Origin: Roseospira goensis
GTDB lineage: Bacteria > Pseudomonadota > Alphaproteobacteria > Rhodospirillales > Rhodospirillaceae
Length of the DNA: 64,000 nt
Direction of reading: 5' to 3'
Assembly (NCBI RefSeq): GCF_014197795.1
Contig: NZ_JACIGI010000005.1
Span: 24,700 to 88,699 of the forward strand
Positions 16,282 to 26,100 of this stretch are shown here, piece after piece (the stretch's first letter is position 1; each line of letters starts with the position of its first letter). The notes below the pieces were generated by a model. The model ran no database searches. It was not told where the DNA came from and saw only the letters and a list, made by a program, of their open reading frames with translations. The translations under genes were made by a program, and so were the position numbers.

Positions 16282-16500
16282 CTACTTGTAGCGGAAGGTG
16301 ATGCGACCCTTGGTGAGGTCGTAGGGCGTCATCTCGACGTTGACGCGGTCACCCGCCAACACGCGGATGCGGTTCTTGCGCATCTTGCCGCTGGTGTGGG
16401 CCAGCACCTCGTGGTCGTTGTCGAGCTTGACGCGGAACATCGCGTTGGGCAGCAGCTCCGTGACCGTGCCGTTGAATTCGATGGCATCTTCCTTGGCCAT
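16282..16500 (-). CDS. infA: Translation initiation factor IF-1
   Basis: 72 residues beginning [20 protein letters not shown], a single OB-fold with the conserved [26 protein letters not shown] and [13 protein letters not shown] end. Length is exact for the family. IF-1 binds the ribosomal A site during initiation. It is the first gene of the infA-maf-RNase-yacG cluster and is separated from the phosphatase gene upstream by the large repeat cluster B. Confidence 0.97.
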   Translation of the reverse strand: MAKEDAIEFNGTVTELLPNAMFRVKLDNDHEVLAHTSGKMRKNRIRVLAGDRVNVEMTPYDLTKGRITFRYK

Positions 16501-16685
16501 GAGGGATCCTTGTTTGTGACGCGAAGCGGCCATGACATGAACCCGATTCGGCCCTGGGTCAAGTCCCGGCGGGCGCCGACTCGGGCGGCGTCGTGCTGCC
16601 CGCGGGCCAGACCCGCGGTGCGGACATGGCGGCGCCATGGCTGGCCCGCCCGCGATCCGCCCGTGCCTGACCGGTGACCCTGGCC

Positions 16686-17246
16686 CCCTCTCCCGCTCCC
16701 GCTCCTGCGGGGCGCTTGGCTGGCGCGCGGCGGTCCCACGCGGGAGCGTGGGACCGAGAAAGCAGAGGACTCTCCCGCTCCCGCTCCTGCGGGGGCGCTC
16801 GGCTGGCGTGCGCCGGTCCCACGCGGGAGCGTGGGACCGAGAGAGAGGCGGGAGCGTGGGACCGAGAAAGCAGAGGAAACTCCCGCCCCCGCTCCAGCGG
16901 GGGCGCCCGGCTGGCGCGCGGCGGTCCCACGCGGGAGCGTGGGACCGAGAGAGAGGCGGGAGCGTGGGACCGAGAAAGCAGAGGACTCTCCCGCCCCCGC
17001 TCCTGCGGGGGCGCCCGGCCGGCGTGCGGCGGTCCCACGCGGGAGCGTGGGACCGAGAGAGAGGCGGTAGCGTGGGACCGAGAAAGCAGAGGACTCTCCC
17101 GCCCCCGCTCCTGCGGGGGCGCTCGGCCGGCGCGCGGCGGTCCCACGCGGGAGCATGGGACCGAGAAAGCAGAGGACTCTCCCGCCCCCGCTCCTGCGGG
17201 GGCGCTTGGCCGGCGCGCGGCGGTCCCACGCGGGAGCGTGGGACCG
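16686..17246. repeat. Palindromic repeat cluster B, about 560 bp
   Basis: About six units of roughly 80 bp, some with an extra partial copy giving 120-bp spacing. Each unit holds two hairpins: CGCCCCCGC-TCCT-GCGGGGGCG and CCCACGC-GGGA-GCGTGGG. The spacer GAGAAAGCAGAGGACTCTC is characteristic of this cluster. It fills the gap between the LMW phosphatase stop and infA on the minus strand. The remaining gap (16501-16685) has no gene. Open frames here on both strands are repeat translations. Confidence 0.9.
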
Positions 17247-17265
17247 GAGAGCTTGTGAGGGGCGG

Positions 17266-17778
17266 CTACAGCCGCCCCATCGTCGGCACCGGGAAGCGCG
17301 CCAGGATGCGGTGTTCGAGCTGGTCGCGCACCTCCCGGTAGGCGGCCAGCCGGGTCTCGCGGTTGCCCTTGATCAGCGACGGGTCGAAGGTGTTCCAGAA
17401 CTCGACCTCGCAGTGCATGGTCCGCGTCATGTCCACGGCCTTGTGCTGGGCCTCCGGCGACAGCGAGACGATGACGTCGAAGTTCTCGTCCTCCAGTTCC
17501 TCGAAGCTGCGCGGATGGTGGCCGCTCAGGTCCACGCCGATCTCGTCCATGACCGCGATCATGAAGCCGTCGGTCTGGTGCGGGCGCACGCCCACCGAAT
17601 CGACGAAAATGCGGGTGCCGTGGTAGCGGCGCAGGATGCCGGCCGCCATCGGCGAGCGCAAAGCGTTGTGGGTGCAGGCGAACAGCACCGCGCCGGGCAG
17701 GGTTCCGGGGGCGGCCGCGGGCGCCCCGGGGCCCGGTACCGGGGCCGCCGGCCGCAGCGTGGTCGTGCGGGTCGCCAC
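17266..17778 (-). CDS. Low-molecular-weight protein tyrosine phosphatase / ArsC-like
   Basis: 170 residues from GTG 17778. The P-loop CTHNALR (C35 to R41) is the CX5R signature, followed by SPMAAG. The FDPSLIKGNRETRLAAYREVRDQL region near the C-terminus carries the candidate general-acid Asp. An Ala/Pro-rich N-terminal extension of about 28 residues is odd. The family includes tyrosine phosphatases and thioredoxin-type arsenate reductases; the next-gene context (UPF0262, hisD) is conserved in alphaproteobacteria and argues for a housekeeping phosphatase. It starts 5 bp after the UPF0262 stop. Confidence 0.8.
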   Translation of the reverse strand: MATRTTTLRPAAPVPGPGAPAAAPGTLPGAVLFACTHNALRSPMAAGILRRYHGTRIFVDSVGVRPHQTDGFMIAVMDEIGVDLSGHHPRSFEELEDENFDVIVSLSPEAQHKAVDMTRTMHCEVEFWNTFDPSLIKGNRETRLAAYREVRDQLEHRILARFPVPTMGRL

Positions 17779-17783
17779 CGCCG

Positions 17784-18284
17784 TTAGCCCCGAATGTGCA
17801 GGACGCAGATCAGGGTGAACAGGCGCCGGGCGGTGTCGTGGTCGATCTCGATCTTGCCGGCCAGGCGCTCGACCAGCAGGTCGCCGCCCTCGTTGTGGAG
17901 CCCGCGCCGGCCCATGTCGATGGATTCGATGCGCGACGGCGAGGCCCCGGACTTGATGGCGCCGTAGTAGCTCTCGCACACCATGAAGTAGTCCTTGATG
18001 ATGCGCCGGAAGGGCTTGGTCGAGAGCAGGAAGCGATGCAGCGGGCGGCCGTCCTCGCTGCGCACGTCCAGCACCAGGCGGGCGTCCTCCAGGCTCAGGT
18101 GCAGGACGTAGGGCCCGCGGGCGCCGTTGAGGCGAAAGCGGTTCTCCTCCAGCAGGTCGAAGATGGCGACCGCGCGTTCGTGCTCCACCTCGGGCCGGCG
18201 GCGCACCAGGGTCACCTCGTCCAGTCGGACGTCCACCAGCCGGTGGTCCGGTTTGAACGTGGTGCCCCGGCCGCCGGGCGCCAT
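17784..18284 (-). CDS. UPF0262 family protein
   Basis: 166 residues. Recognised by [36 protein letters not shown] and [48 protein letters not shown], which define this uncharacterised alphaproteobacterial family. It is cytosolic, with no membrane segment. It starts 3 bp after the hisD stop and precedes the phosphatase, an arrangement conserved across the class. Function is unknown. Confidence 0.85.
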   Translation of the reverse strand: MAPGGRGTTFKPDHRLVDVRLDEVTLVRRRPEVEHERAVAIFDLLEENRFRLNGARGPYVLHLSLEDARLVLDVRSEDGRPLHRFLLSTKPFRRIIKDYFMVCESYYGAIKSGASPSRIESIDMGRRGLHNEGGDLLVERLAGKIEIDHDTARRLFTLICVLHIRG

Positions 18285-18287
18285 GGA

Positions 18288-19730
18288 TCAGGCCCGCCCG
18301 GCCGCGGTCGACCGCGGCGTGGTCGGTTGCGCCGCGTCTGGACGCGGCGTGGTCGGTTGTGCCGCGTCTGGACGCGGCGTGGTCGGTTGTGCCGCGTCTG
18401 GACGCGGCGTGGTCGGTTGTGCCGCGTCTGGACGCGGCATGTTGAGGCGGATGGCCACCGACAGGCCGTGTGCGCCCAGGCCCTCGGCCTCGGCCAGCCG
18501 CACCGCCGCCGGCCCGATGGTGGCCAGGGCGGCGGCGTCGCAGCCCAGCAGGGTGGTGCGCTTCATGAAGTCGAGCACCCCCAGGCCGGACGAGAACCGC
18601 GCCCCGCGCGAGGTCGGCAGCACGTGGTTGGGGCCGCCGACGTAGTCGCCCACCGCCTCCGGGGTGTGGCGGCCGAGGAAGATGGCGCCGGCGTGGCGCA
18701 CCCGCGCGGCCAGCGCATCCGGGTCGGCGACGGCCAGCTCCAGGTGTTCCGGGGCGATGCGGTCGACCAGGGCCGGTGCCTGGTCCAGCAGGTCCTCGAC
18801 CACGATTAGGGCGCCGTGGTGCTCCCAGCTCGTGCGCGCGATGGCGGTGCGGTGCAGGGTGGCCAGGTGGCCCTCGACGGCCTTGGCCACGGCGGCGGCG
18901 AAGCCGGGGTCGTCGGTGATCAGGATGGCCTGGGCGGCCTCGTCGTGCTCGGCCTGGCTAAGCAGGTCGGCGGCGATCCAGGCCGGATCGTTGTCGGCGT
19001 CGGCGACCACCAGGATTTCCGACGGGCCGGCGATCATGTCGATGCCCACCGTGCCGTAGACCTGCTTCTTGGCCGAGGCCACATACGCGTTGCCCGGTCC
19101 CACGATCTTGTCGACCGCGGCGATGGTGTCGGTGCCGTAGGCCAGGGCGGCGACGGCCTGGGCGCCGCCGATGCGGAAGATCTCGTCCACCCCCGCCAGC
19201 CGGGCGGCGGCCATGACCAGCGGGTTGATGACCCCGTCCGGCGTCGGCACCACCATGGTCAGACGCCCGACTCCGGCGACCTTGGCCGGAATGGCGTTCA
19301 TCAGCACCGAGGACGGATAGGCCGCCGTGCCGCCCGGCACGTATAGCCCGACCGCGTCCACCGGGGTGTGGCGCTGGCCCAGCCGTACGCCGGTGGGGTC
19401 GGTGAAGGCGATGTCCTGGGGTTTCTGGTGCTCGTGGAAGCGGGTGATGCGCTCGGCGGCGGTGTTGAGGGCCGCCAGGGTCTCCGGGTCGACCCGGCCG
19501 GCGGCGGTGTCGATGGTCTCGTCGTCCAGGCGCATCGTGTCGGTGGTCAGGTGCACGCGGTCGAAGCGCTGGGTGTACTCCAGCACGGCGGCGTCGCCGC
19601 GGTCGCGCACGTCGGCCAGGATGTCGGCGACGACCGGGTCGACGCTGGTATCGAAGGCGGCGCGGGCGGCCAGCAGGCCGGCGAAGGCCGCCGCGAAGCC
19701 GGGGTCGGTGGTGGTCAGCTCAGCGGTCAT
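18288..19730 (-). CDS. hisD: Histidinol dehydrogenase with repeat-bearing C-terminus
   Basis: 480 residues versus the usual 430. The body is canonical: [73 protein letters not shown] and [10 protein letters not shown], with the zinc-binding and catalytic His/Glu residues. It makes L-histidine from histidinol (two NAD-dependent steps). Residues 432-480 are an added tail of [10 protein letters not shown] decapeptide repeats encoded by palindromic 30-bp units. The start overlaps hisG by 11 bp. Confidence 0.95.
   Translation of the reverse strand: MTAELTTTDPGFAAAFAGLLAARAAFDTSVDPVVADILADVRDRGDAAVLEYTQRFDRVHLTTDTMRLDDETIDTAAGRVDPETLAALNTAAERITRFHEHQKPQDIAFTDPTGVRLGQRHTPVDAVGLYVPGGTAAYPSSVLMNAIPAKVAGVGRLTMVVPTPDGVINPLVMAAARLAGVDEIFRIGGAQAVAALAYGTDTIAAVDKIVGPGNAYVASAKKQVYGTVGIDMIAGPSEILVVADADNDPAWIAADLLSQAEHDEAAQAILITDDPGFAAAVAKAVEGHLATLHRTAIARTSWEHHGALIVVEDLLDQAPALVDRIAPEHLELAVADPDALAARVRHAGAIFLGRHTPEAVGDYVGGPNHVLPTSRGARFSSGLGVLDFMKRTTLLGCDAAALATIGPAAVRLAEAEGLGAHGLSVAIRLNMPRPDAAQPTTPRPDAAQPTTPRPDAAQPTTPRPDAAQPTTPRSTAAGRA
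18301..18438 (-). repeat. In-frame palindromic 30-bp repeats in hisD
   Basis: Five units run from 18301; copies two to four (18331-18420) are identical. Each begins with a hairpin GCCGCGTC-TG-GACGCGGC. The first copy differs (GCCGCGGTCGACCGCGGC) but keeps perfect self-complementarity through compensating changes. Because the unit is 10 codons long it extends HisD without a frameshift. It resembles in concept palindromic elements that insert inside genes. Confidence 0.9.
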
Positions 19731-20382
19731 CGGTCACGGCCTCGCTCAGGGCGTCGATCCAGTGGTTCAGTTCGGCGGCCCGGATCTTGAGCGCCGGGCG
19801 GTTGACGATCAGGCGCGAGGTGATGTCGGCGATGTGCTCGATCTCCACCAGCCCGTTGGCGCGCAGGGTGCTGCCGGTCGAGACCAGGTCCACGATGCGC
19901 CGGCACAGCCCCAGGGCGGGGGCCAGTTCCATGGCGCCGTTCAGCTTGATGCATTCGGCCTGCACGCCGCGCGCCGCGAAGTGGCGCCGGGTCACCGCAG
20001 GATACTTGGTGGCGACGCGCACGTGCGACCAGCGTCCGGGGTCGTCCTGGCCGCTCAAGGCCGCCGGCTCGGCCACCGCCAGGCGGCAGGCGCCGATGCC
20101 CAGGTCGAGCGGAGCGTACAACTCTGGATAGTTGAACTCCATGAGCACGTCCTGTCCGCAGATGCCGAGTTGGGCGGCGCCGAAGGCGACGAACGTGGCG
20201 ACGTCGAACGAGCGGACCCGGATCAGGTCGATATGGGGATGGTTGGTGCGGAAGCGCAGGGCGCGGGACTTGGGGTCGTCGAAATCGGGTTCCGGTTCGA
20301 TGCCGACGGCACGCAGCAGCGGCATGGCCTCCGAGAGGATGCGCCCCTTCGGCAGGGCGATGACCAAGGGATCCGGGTTCAT
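19720..20382 (-). CDS. hisG: ATP phosphoribosyltransferase, short form
   Basis: 220 residues from ATG 20382 ([19 protein letters not shown]). Motifs are LPKGRI, a [10 protein letters not shown] segment and the PRPP-binding [16 protein letters not shown]. It lacks the C-terminal regulatory domain, so it is the HisG-S form that needs HisZ, which is not in this window. It catalyses the first step of histidine synthesis. It overlaps hisD and is divergent from the cytochrome gene across a 548-bp gap. Confidence 0.95.
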   Translation of the reverse strand: MNPDPLVIALPKGRILSEAMPLLRAVGIEPEPDFDDPKSRALRFRTNHPHIDLIRVRSFDVATFVAFGAAQLGICGQDVLMEFNYPELYAPLDLGIGACRLAVAEPAALSGQDDPGRWSHVRVATKYPAVTRRHFAARGVQAECIKLNGAMELAPALGLCRRIVDLVSTGSTLRANGLVEIEHIADITSRLIVNRPALKIRAAELNHWIDALSEAVTDDR

Positions 20383-20930
20383 GAAACGGCTCGGCAGGTG
20401 GCGGGACGGGGTCTGTGTAGCACGGGGTCGGGTCCGGATGCCAAGACCCCGCGCGGCCGGCGGGGCGTGGCGTGTCGAGTCGGGGGCCGGGGCGGACCGG
20501 GCGCCGGTCGCGGCGCGCGCAGGTCGACGGGGTGCCGAAGCCCGTCGGCGGCGGCCCTGCGCGTCGCCGGTGGTGACCCAGAACGGGGCGGCATGCGGGG
20601 CGTCGGACAGGGGGGACGCGCGCGGTCCGGTCGGGATCCTCTGAATGATCCTGAGACACATGTGCACGTTGCGGTGCAAAAACGATTTTTCTTATGTGGC
20701 CGATTGAGATCTGTCATTGTGTTGGGGTCTGCGGGTCTTTCCGCGGATCTGCAACCAATAAAAACAACATCGCACGGGCCGGGGGGATCGGGGGGAGCTG
20801 GACACCAGGTCGGGCATTCTAGACTCCCAGTAAGAGAGTGCAGGGTCTGCATGACGTGACGGTCGATCGGGGCGCCGTCCGGTCCCTCCTGCGCGTGACC
20901 ACACTTCACGCGACCAGGGAGGTCACTACC
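20383..20930. other. Divergent intergenic region between hisG and the cytochrome operon
   Basis: 548 bp. The part next to hisG (20383-20640) is GC-rich with no supported gene. Positions 20641-20830 are much richer in A+T. A possible sigma-70 promoter on the plus strand is TTGCGG (20669-20674), 17 bp, TTATGT (20692-20697), followed by a CGCGG-centred hairpin near 20730-20755. The cytochrome gene's RBS AGGGAGGT lies at about 20916-20923. No riboswitch class was recognised. Confidence 0.45.
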
Positions 20931-22094
20931 ATGATACGTGTTTCTGTTCCGGCCGGCCCGTCATTCCGGCCGCGACCGCCCGTGCGGACGCTGGCCCTGT
21001 CGGTGGCCCTTTCCGCGCTGCTGTCGGCGCCCACGCTGAGCGTTGCGGCCGCGGACGAGGCGGCGGGAGCGGCGGTTCGCGCGGCCGTCGAGTCGGTCGA
21101 CGGCGTCGAGGCGGCGGTCTCGGCGCTGTCCGGCACCGGCGCGCCCGCCGCGCCGACGACCGAGGGCGCCGCCGACGACGCGGCGGTCATGGCCGACTCC
21201 GGATCCGACACCGGCTACGAGACCGACGCCATGGGAGCGGCGGATGAAGCCGACCATGATGACGACGACGATGACGATGACGATGACGACGACGACGACC
21301 ACGACGAGATCGGGTCGGAGTCCGACGGGCTGGCCGAGTTCTACGCCCGCTACGACGAGGAATACGGCGGCATGAACGGCCATGAACTGGCCGTCATGAA
21401 GCTGGTGCGCAACCGCAACATCGCCATTCCCTACGAGTACGTCTCCATGTTGATGCGCACGCCGAACGCCTTCGGCGAGGGGGCGGCCTGCGTGCTGTGC
21501 CATTCCTCGAACGATCCGGAGCACAGCTACCGGGGACTCGACCTGACCACCTGCGACGGCATCAAGCGCGGGTCCATGCAGGAGCCGCAGCGGTTGATCT
21601 TCGAGGCCGGCAACTCCGAGGAGAGCCTGTTGCGGCGCTACCTGCGCAACAACCGCATGCCCTACGGCGTGCCGTTCGACGCGCCCCGCGACACCGCCAA
21701 TATCCGCGCCATCAAGACCTGGATCGACAGCGGCGCCGAGGACGACGACTTCTTCCGCCAGGAGGTGCTGCCGCTGTTCCGCGACCGCACCGCCTTTGGC
21801 GGTTTCCAGGCCTGCGCCGAATGCCACATGTCCAACCAGGAACCGCCCAGCTTCCACGAACTCGACCTGACCAGCTACGAGGGCGTCATGCTGGGGGCCG
21901 ATTCGGTGGCCAAGGCCGCCGAGGGGCTGCCGCCGGTGCCGATCGTCATCCCCGGCGACGCCGAAGCCTCGCCGCTGTACCAGCGGATGGTGGAGAACCG
22001 CATGCCGGCGGGGATCGAGCCGAGCGAGGACCGCGACCATCCCAACATGCAGATCCTGATGCAGTGGATCGACCAGGGGGCCCCGTGCGACTGA
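20931..22094 (+). CDS. Exported di-haem c-type cytochrome with poly-aspartate run
   Basis: 387 residues. A signal peptide is predicted at about 1-41 (LALSVALSALLSAPTLSVAAA). Residues 42-108 are low-complexity, then 14 consecutive Asp (110-123) flanked by His. Two similar modules follow: CVLCH (C187/C190/H191) with YRGLDLTTCDGIKRGS and NNRMPYGVPFDAPRDTANIRAIKTWIDSG, and CAECH (C295/C298/H299) with FHELDLTSYEGVMLGADS and NRMPAG...MQILMQWIDQGAPC. These are covalent haem c sites of the periplasmic cytochrome type. The gene overlaps the propeller gene by 10 bp. Partner and redox reaction are unknown. Confidence 0.75.
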   Translation: MIRVSVPAGPSFRPRPPVRTLALSVALSALLSAPTLSVAAADEAAGAAVRAAVESVDGVEAAVSALSGTGAPAAPTTEGAADDAAVMADSGSDTGYETDAMGAADEADHDDDDDDDDDDDDDDHDEIGSESDGLAEFYARYDEEYGGMNGHELAVMKLVRNRNIAIPYEYVSMLMRTPNAFGEGAACVLCHSSNDPEHSYRGLDLTTCDGIKRGSMQEPQRLIFEAGNSEESLLRRYLRNNRMPYGVPFDAPRDTANIRAIKTWIDSGAEDDDFFRQEVLPLFRDRTAFGGFQACAECHMSNQEPPSFHELDLTSYEGVMLGADSVAKAAEGLPPVPIVIPGDAEASPLYQRMVENRMPAGIEPSEDRDHPNMQILMQWIDQGAPCD

Positions 22095-23275
22095 TCGGTA
22101 CGCCCGGGGTGGGGGAGGGCGGCGCGCGCCGCCCCTCCCGACTCGGCCGGCGGGCCGTCGCGCGCGGCGCGGCGATCCTGGGGGTCCTCGCCGCCACCGC
22201 CATCGCCGGGATCGCTGGCTTCGGTCCGGTGGCGGCAGCGTCTGCACCCGAGGTGGTGTGGCGGGTCATCTCCGACAACGCGACCCTGGTTCCCGCGACC
22301 CTCGCGCGCGATCACGTGTACACCGCCGGCGAGACGGCGGCCGAGGCCTGGACACGCGACGGGGCCCTGGCGTGGCGCACGCCGCTGGCGGCGCCGGCGC
22401 ATTTCCGGCCGCGCGTCGCGGACGGGCGTCTGGTCGCGGTCGGCCGGGACGGCCTGGCGGTGCTGGACGCATCGGACGGCGCGGTGCTGTGGGCGGCGAC
22501 GCCGCGCGCGGCCTTCGGGGCGCCGTTCGTGCACGACGGCCGGCTGGTCCTGGGCGACGGCTCCGACGTCGTCGCGTTCGCGCTGGCCGACGGCCGCCCG
22601 CTGTGGCGCTACACCGTGAGCGGCGCCGCCAAGGTGCACTACGCCCCGACGGCGATCGGCGACACCGTGTACCTGGGGGCCGGCGACGGCCTTCTGACGG
22701 CCCTGGACGCCGCGACCGGCGCCGTGCGCTGGACGGTCGACCGGGGCGACCTGTGGCAGTACCTGCGCCAGCTCGCCCCCACCGCCGACGGCCGGGTGCT
22801 GGTCGCCGGCGGCTACAAGGATGAGCTGTTCGGCCTCGACCCCGCCGATGGCCGCATCCTCTGGCGCCACCGCGCCGGCAACTTCATCAACAGCCAACTC
22901 GTGCACGACGGCCGGGTGTTCTTCTGGTCGCCGACCGGCTGGATGGTGGCGCTGGACGCCCGCAGCGGCCGCCGCCTGTGGCGCACCCGCACCCACCGCT
23001 TCGGCCATGACGGCGCCGCCGACTGGTCCATGGTGCTGGCCGCGCCGCGCGCCGGTCCGGCCCGGCTGTGGGTGCTCGACATGGCCGCCGTGCTGCACGG
23101 GCTGGACCTGGAGGATGGCGCCGAGGTGGCGACGGTCGTCCTGCCCTTTCCGGCGCGGCCCTTCGTGACGCCGCTGGCCGACCGTGCCGGCGACGTGATC
23201 GTTGGCAGCCTGGGCGGCGAACTGGCGCGCCTCCGCGTGCCGGATCTGGCGCCGGCGGCGTCCGCGGCGCGGTAG
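22085..23275 (+). CDS. Exported PQQ-type beta-propeller protein
   Basis: 396 residues, GTG start at 22085 inside the cytochrome gene end. A signal peptide is likely at about 30-56 (AILGVLAATAIAGIAGFGPVAAAS). The rest is a repeated-blade propeller with the WR/W-docking pattern LDAxDGxxxWxxxT: VLDASDGAVLWAATP, FALADGRPLWRYTVSG, LDAATGAVRWTVDRG, LDPADGRILWRHRAG and LDARSGRRLWRTRTH. It resembles BamB or quinoprotein folds, but catalytic PQQ-dehydrogenase residues were not identified and BamB operon neighbours are absent. Coupling with the di-haem cytochrome suggests a joint periplasmic complex. Confidence 0.7.
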   Translation: MRLIGTPGVGEGGARRPSRLGRRAVARGAAILGVLAATAIAGIAGFGPVAAASAPEVVWRVISDNATLVPATLARDHVYTAGETAAEAWTRDGALAWRTPLAAPAHFRPRVADGRLVAVGRDGLAVLDASDGAVLWAATPRAAFGAPFVHDGRLVLGDGSDVVAFALADGRPLWRYTVSGAAKVHYAPTAIGDTVYLGAGDGLLTALDAATGAVRWTVDRGDLWQYLRQLAPTADGRVLVAGGYKDELFGLDPADGRILWRHRAGNFINSQLVHDGRVFFWSPTGWMVALDARSGRRLWRTRTHRFGHDGAADWSMVLAAPRAGPARLWVLDMAAVLHGLDLEDGAEVATVVLPFPARPFVTPLADRAGDVIVGSLGGELARLRVPDLAPAASAAR

Positions 23276-23318
23276 GGTGAGCCCGGGATGGTCCCGCGGG
23301 CCGCGCGGCGGCGATTCG

Positions 23319-23609
23319 CTAGAGTACGCCGAACCGCTCCACCAGAATGACGCCGAGGAAGCCGACGGCCAGGCTGGCGGCGCCGAGCAGCGCGCCGATC
23401 AGGATGCGCTGGAGACGGCCGGTCCCGGGGCGCGGGGCCGGCCTGGTCTTCAAGGCGCTCTCCAGGGTGGCCATGCGCCGGTCGAGTCGATGGGCGGCGG
23501 TGGTGCGATCGGCGGGCAGCGCCGCGCGCATCTTGCGCAGGCGGGCCAGTTCCGTCTCGTTCTGGTCTCGGGTCCGGCCGCGCGCGGGCGGCGGGGTTTG
23601 CCGGGCCAT
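23319..23609 (-). CDS. Small charged protein with C-terminal membrane helix
   Basis: 96 residues from ATG 23609. A basic, disordered N-terminus (MARQTPPPARGRTRDQNE) is followed by a helical stretch ELARLRKMRAALPADRTTAAHRLDRRMATLESALK and one predicted membrane helix at about 71-91 (LIGALLGAASLAVGFLGVILV). It is tail-anchored with the charged part in the cytoplasm. It is convergent with the propeller gene and lies 145 bp from murA. No family was recognised. Confidence 0.55.
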   Translation of the reverse strand: MARQTPPPARGRTRDQNETELARLRKMRAALPADRTTAAHRLDRRMATLESALKTRPAPRPGTGRLQRILIGALLGAASLAVGFLGVILVERFGVL

Positions 23610-23753
23610 GGCGGATTCTCCGGTGGCGGGGGCAGGGGCCGCGGGCGTGGTGATCGCACCAGCGTCCGAACCGGCCCCCCGGAGTGTAAAGGGCCGGCCC
23701 CCGCCGTTCAAACACGCGCTCGGACGGCGCCGCCGCGGCCGCCGCCTGCGGGC

Positions 23754-25049
23754 CTACCCGGTCACGCGGTCGATGGTCGCTCCGCAGGCGGCGAGCTTGG
23801 CCTCCACCGTCTCGTAGCCGCGGTCCAGGTGGTAGACCCGGTTGACCAGGGTCTCGCCCTGCGCCGCCAGCCCGGCCAGCACCAGGCACACCGAGGCGCG
23901 CAGGTCGGTCGCCATCACCTGCGCTCCGGACAGGTGGCGGCGCCCGCGCACGATGGCCGAGGCGCCGTGGATGTTGATGTCCGCCCCCATGCGCGCCAGT
24001 TCCGGCACGTGCATGAAGCGGTTCTCGAAGATGCTTTCGGTGATCATGGCGGCGCCGTCGGCGGTCGCCATCAGCGCCATCCACTGCGCCTGCATGTCGG
24101 TGGGGAAGCCGGGGAAGGGCTTGGTCATCACGTCCACCCCGCGCAGGACGCGGTCGCGGGCGTCGACCTCGAAGCCGTCGGCGGTCGTGGCCACGGTCGC
24201 GCCCGCCTCCTCCAGGTGCTCGATCACGGCCTGCAGCATGTCCGCCCGGGTGTGGCGCAGCCGGATGCGGCCCCGGGTGATGGCCGCGGCCACGGCGTAG
24301 GTGCCGGTCTCGATGCGGTCGGGCAGGATGGCATGGGTCGCCGGGCCGAGGGCCGCCACGCCCTGGACGCGCAGGGTGTTGGTGCCGACGCCGTCGATGC
24401 GGGCGCCCATGGCGATCAGGCAGGCGGCGAGGTCGGCGATCTCGGGCTCGCGCGCGGCGTTCTCGATCACCGTTTCGCCCCGGGCCAGGGTGGCGGCCAT
24501 GAGCGCGTTCTCGGTGCCGCCCACGGTCACCCCGGGGAACACGATGGTGCCGCCGTGCAGGCCGCCGGCGGGGGCGCGCGCCTCGATGTAGCCGCCCTCC
24601 AGCGTGATCTCCGCACCCAGCGCCTCCAGCGCCTTCAGGTGCAGGTCGACCGGGCGGGTGCCGATGGCGCAGCCGCCGGGCAGCGAGACCCGGGCGTGGC
24701 CGTGGCGCGCCAGCAGCGGCCCCAGCACCAGCACCGAGGCGCGCATCTTGCGCACGATGTCGTAGGGCGCGGTGGCGCTCTCGATGGTGCGCGCGCGCAG
24801 CACCAGGCGACGGCCGGCGCAGCCGCCGGCCCCCCCGGTCCCGTCGAAGGCGGCGTCGACGGCGACGCCGTGCTGGCCCAGCAGGGTCACCATGGACTCG
24901 ATGTCCATCAGCCGGGGCACGTTGGTCAGGGTCAGCGGCGCGTCGGTCAGCAGGCACGCCGGCATCAGCGCCAGTGCTGCGTTCTTGGCGCCCCCGATGG
25001 TGACGGTGCCGTCGAGCCGGCGCCCGCCCTGGATGCGGATCCGATCCAT
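23754..25049 (-). CDS. murA: UDP-N-acetylglucosamine 1-carboxyvinyltransferase
   Basis: 431 residues from ATG 25049. GGAKNAAL (K22, N23) and the PEP-binding, fosfomycin-target Cys (C127 in [16 protein letters not shown]) are present, with [13 protein letters not shown] and the RGGxxLxxAxV-like [27 protein letters not shown] segment. It catalyses the first committed step of peptidoglycan precursor synthesis in the cytoplasm. Upstream codons to 25148 lack homology. The gene lies 76 bp after dcd in the same direction. Confidence 0.95.
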   Translation of the reverse strand: MDRIRIQGGRRLDGTVTIGGAKNAALALMPACLLTDAPLTLTNVPRLMDIESMVTLLGQHGVAVDAAFDGTGGAGGCAGRRLVLRARTIESATAPYDIVRKMRASVLVLGPLLARHGHARVSLPGGCAIGTRPVDLHLKALEALGAEITLEGGYIEARAPAGGLHGGTIVFPGVTVGGTENALMAATLARGETVIENAAREPEIADLAACLIAMGARIDGVGTNTLRVQGVAALGPATHAILPDRIETGTYAVAAAITRGRIRLRHTRADMLQAVIEHLEEAGATVATTADGFEVDARDRVLRGVDVMTKPFPGFPTDMQAQWMALMATADGAAMITESIFENRFMHVPELARMGADINIHGASAIVRGRRHLSGAQVMATDLRASVCLVLAGLAAQGETLVNRVYHLDRGYETVEAKLAACGATIDRVTG

Positions 25050-25125
25050 GACGCCGCCCTTTCCCTTCCCGGCCGGGGCCCCCGGCACCGTGGCGCCATC
25101 GGCGTCGGCCTCGATCAGAAGCGCC

Positions 25126-25683
25126 TCAGAGACGGGGGAGTGTGACACCTTTCTGTCCTTGATACTTGCCCTTGCGGTCCCGGTAGGACACGGCGCAGGT
25201 CTCCGCGCCCTGAAGGAAGATGAACTGGCACGCCCCCTCGTTGGCGTAGACGCGCGCCGGCAGCGGGGTGGTGTTGGAGAACTCCAGCGTCACGTGACCC
25301 TCCCACTCCGGCTCCAGGGGGGTGACGTTGACGATGATGCCGCAGCGGGCATAGGTCGACTTGCCGAGGCAGATCACCAGGGTGTCGCGCGGGATGCGGA
25401 AGTACTCGACCGTGCGCGCCAGGGCAAAGCTGTTGGGCGGGATGATGACGTGGTCGTCGACCCGGCGGTCGACGAAGCTCTTGTCGGAGAAGTCCTTGGG
25501 GTCCACCACGGCGGAATCGACGTTGGTGAACACCTTGAACTCGCCCGAGACGCGGGCGTCGTAGCCGTACGAGGACAGACCATAGGAGATCACGCCGGCG
25601 CGCTCCAGGCGGTCCACGAACGGTTCGATCATGCCGTCGCGGGCGGCGCGCGCACGGATCCAGGAATCGGGCATCACGGCCAT
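25126..25683 (-). CDS. dcd: dCTP deaminase
   Basis: 185 residues. Matches include [31 protein letters not shown], the active-site helix region [34 protein letters not shown] and the [12 protein letters not shown]-terminus. It deaminates dCTP to dUTP for thymidylate supply. The start overlaps the stop of a small upstream gene (ATGA at 25680-25686 region), so it is translationally coupled to it. Confidence 0.95.
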   Translation of the reverse strand: MAVMPDSWIRARAARDGMIEPFVDRLERAGVISYGLSSYGYDARVSGEFKVFTNVDSAVVDPKDFSDKSFVDRRVDDHVIIPPNSFALARTVEYFRIPRDTLVICLGKSTYARCGIIVNVTPLEPEWEGHVTLEFSNTTPLPARVYANEGACQFIFLQGAETCAVSYRDRKGKYQGQKGVTLPRL

Positions 25684-25919
25684 CAGGCGTCGTCTCTCCG
25701 GGTCGGCCCGTTGGGGTCCGGCGTGTCCGCGTCGCCGGCGCGGTCCGCCCCGGCCGCGCGCGCCCGCGCCTGGGCCTTGCGGCGGGCCAAGTTGGCGCGC
25801 AGGGCGGCGGCGCTGCGGTCGAGTCGGTCGGGGCGCGGTCGCGGAGCGGGCGCGGCGGACGCATCGTCGCGGTCGGACGGCGCCGCCCCGGCCTCCGGCG
25901 GACGGGGGGTGCGAGTCAT
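25683..25919 (-). CDS. Small disordered basic protein upstream of dcd
   Basis: 78 residues from ATG 25919, rich in Arg, Ala, Pro and Asp. One short helical section ([27 protein letters not shown]) is visible. The stop codon overlaps the dcd start, which supports real translation. No domain was recognised and the longer frame to 26015 runs into the divergent kinase promoter region. It may simply couple translation to dcd. Confidence 0.5.
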   Translation of the reverse strand: MTRTPRPPEAGAAPSDRDDASAAPAPRPRPDRLDRSAAALRANLARRKAQARARAAGADRAGDADTPDPNGPTRRDDA

Positions 25920-26100
25920 GGCCGGCACTCTGACCCGCGCGGCCCGGGCCGTCAACGCCCGCCGCGCCGGTGCGCCGCCGGTCGCGCACTGGACGGCCGC
26001 GGCGCTTCGCGGCATGGTCGGCCGTCGCGCGGCGCCTGGCTCGTCGTATCCGCCCCGCTGTCCGCCTCACCATCCGCGCAGGCTCACCGGAGACCGTCCC

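Noticed and set aside
16686-17246. Long open frames of SHAGAWDRE-type protein
   Set aside because: They translate the palindromic repeat in several frames on both strands, lack ribosome-binding sites and show no domain.
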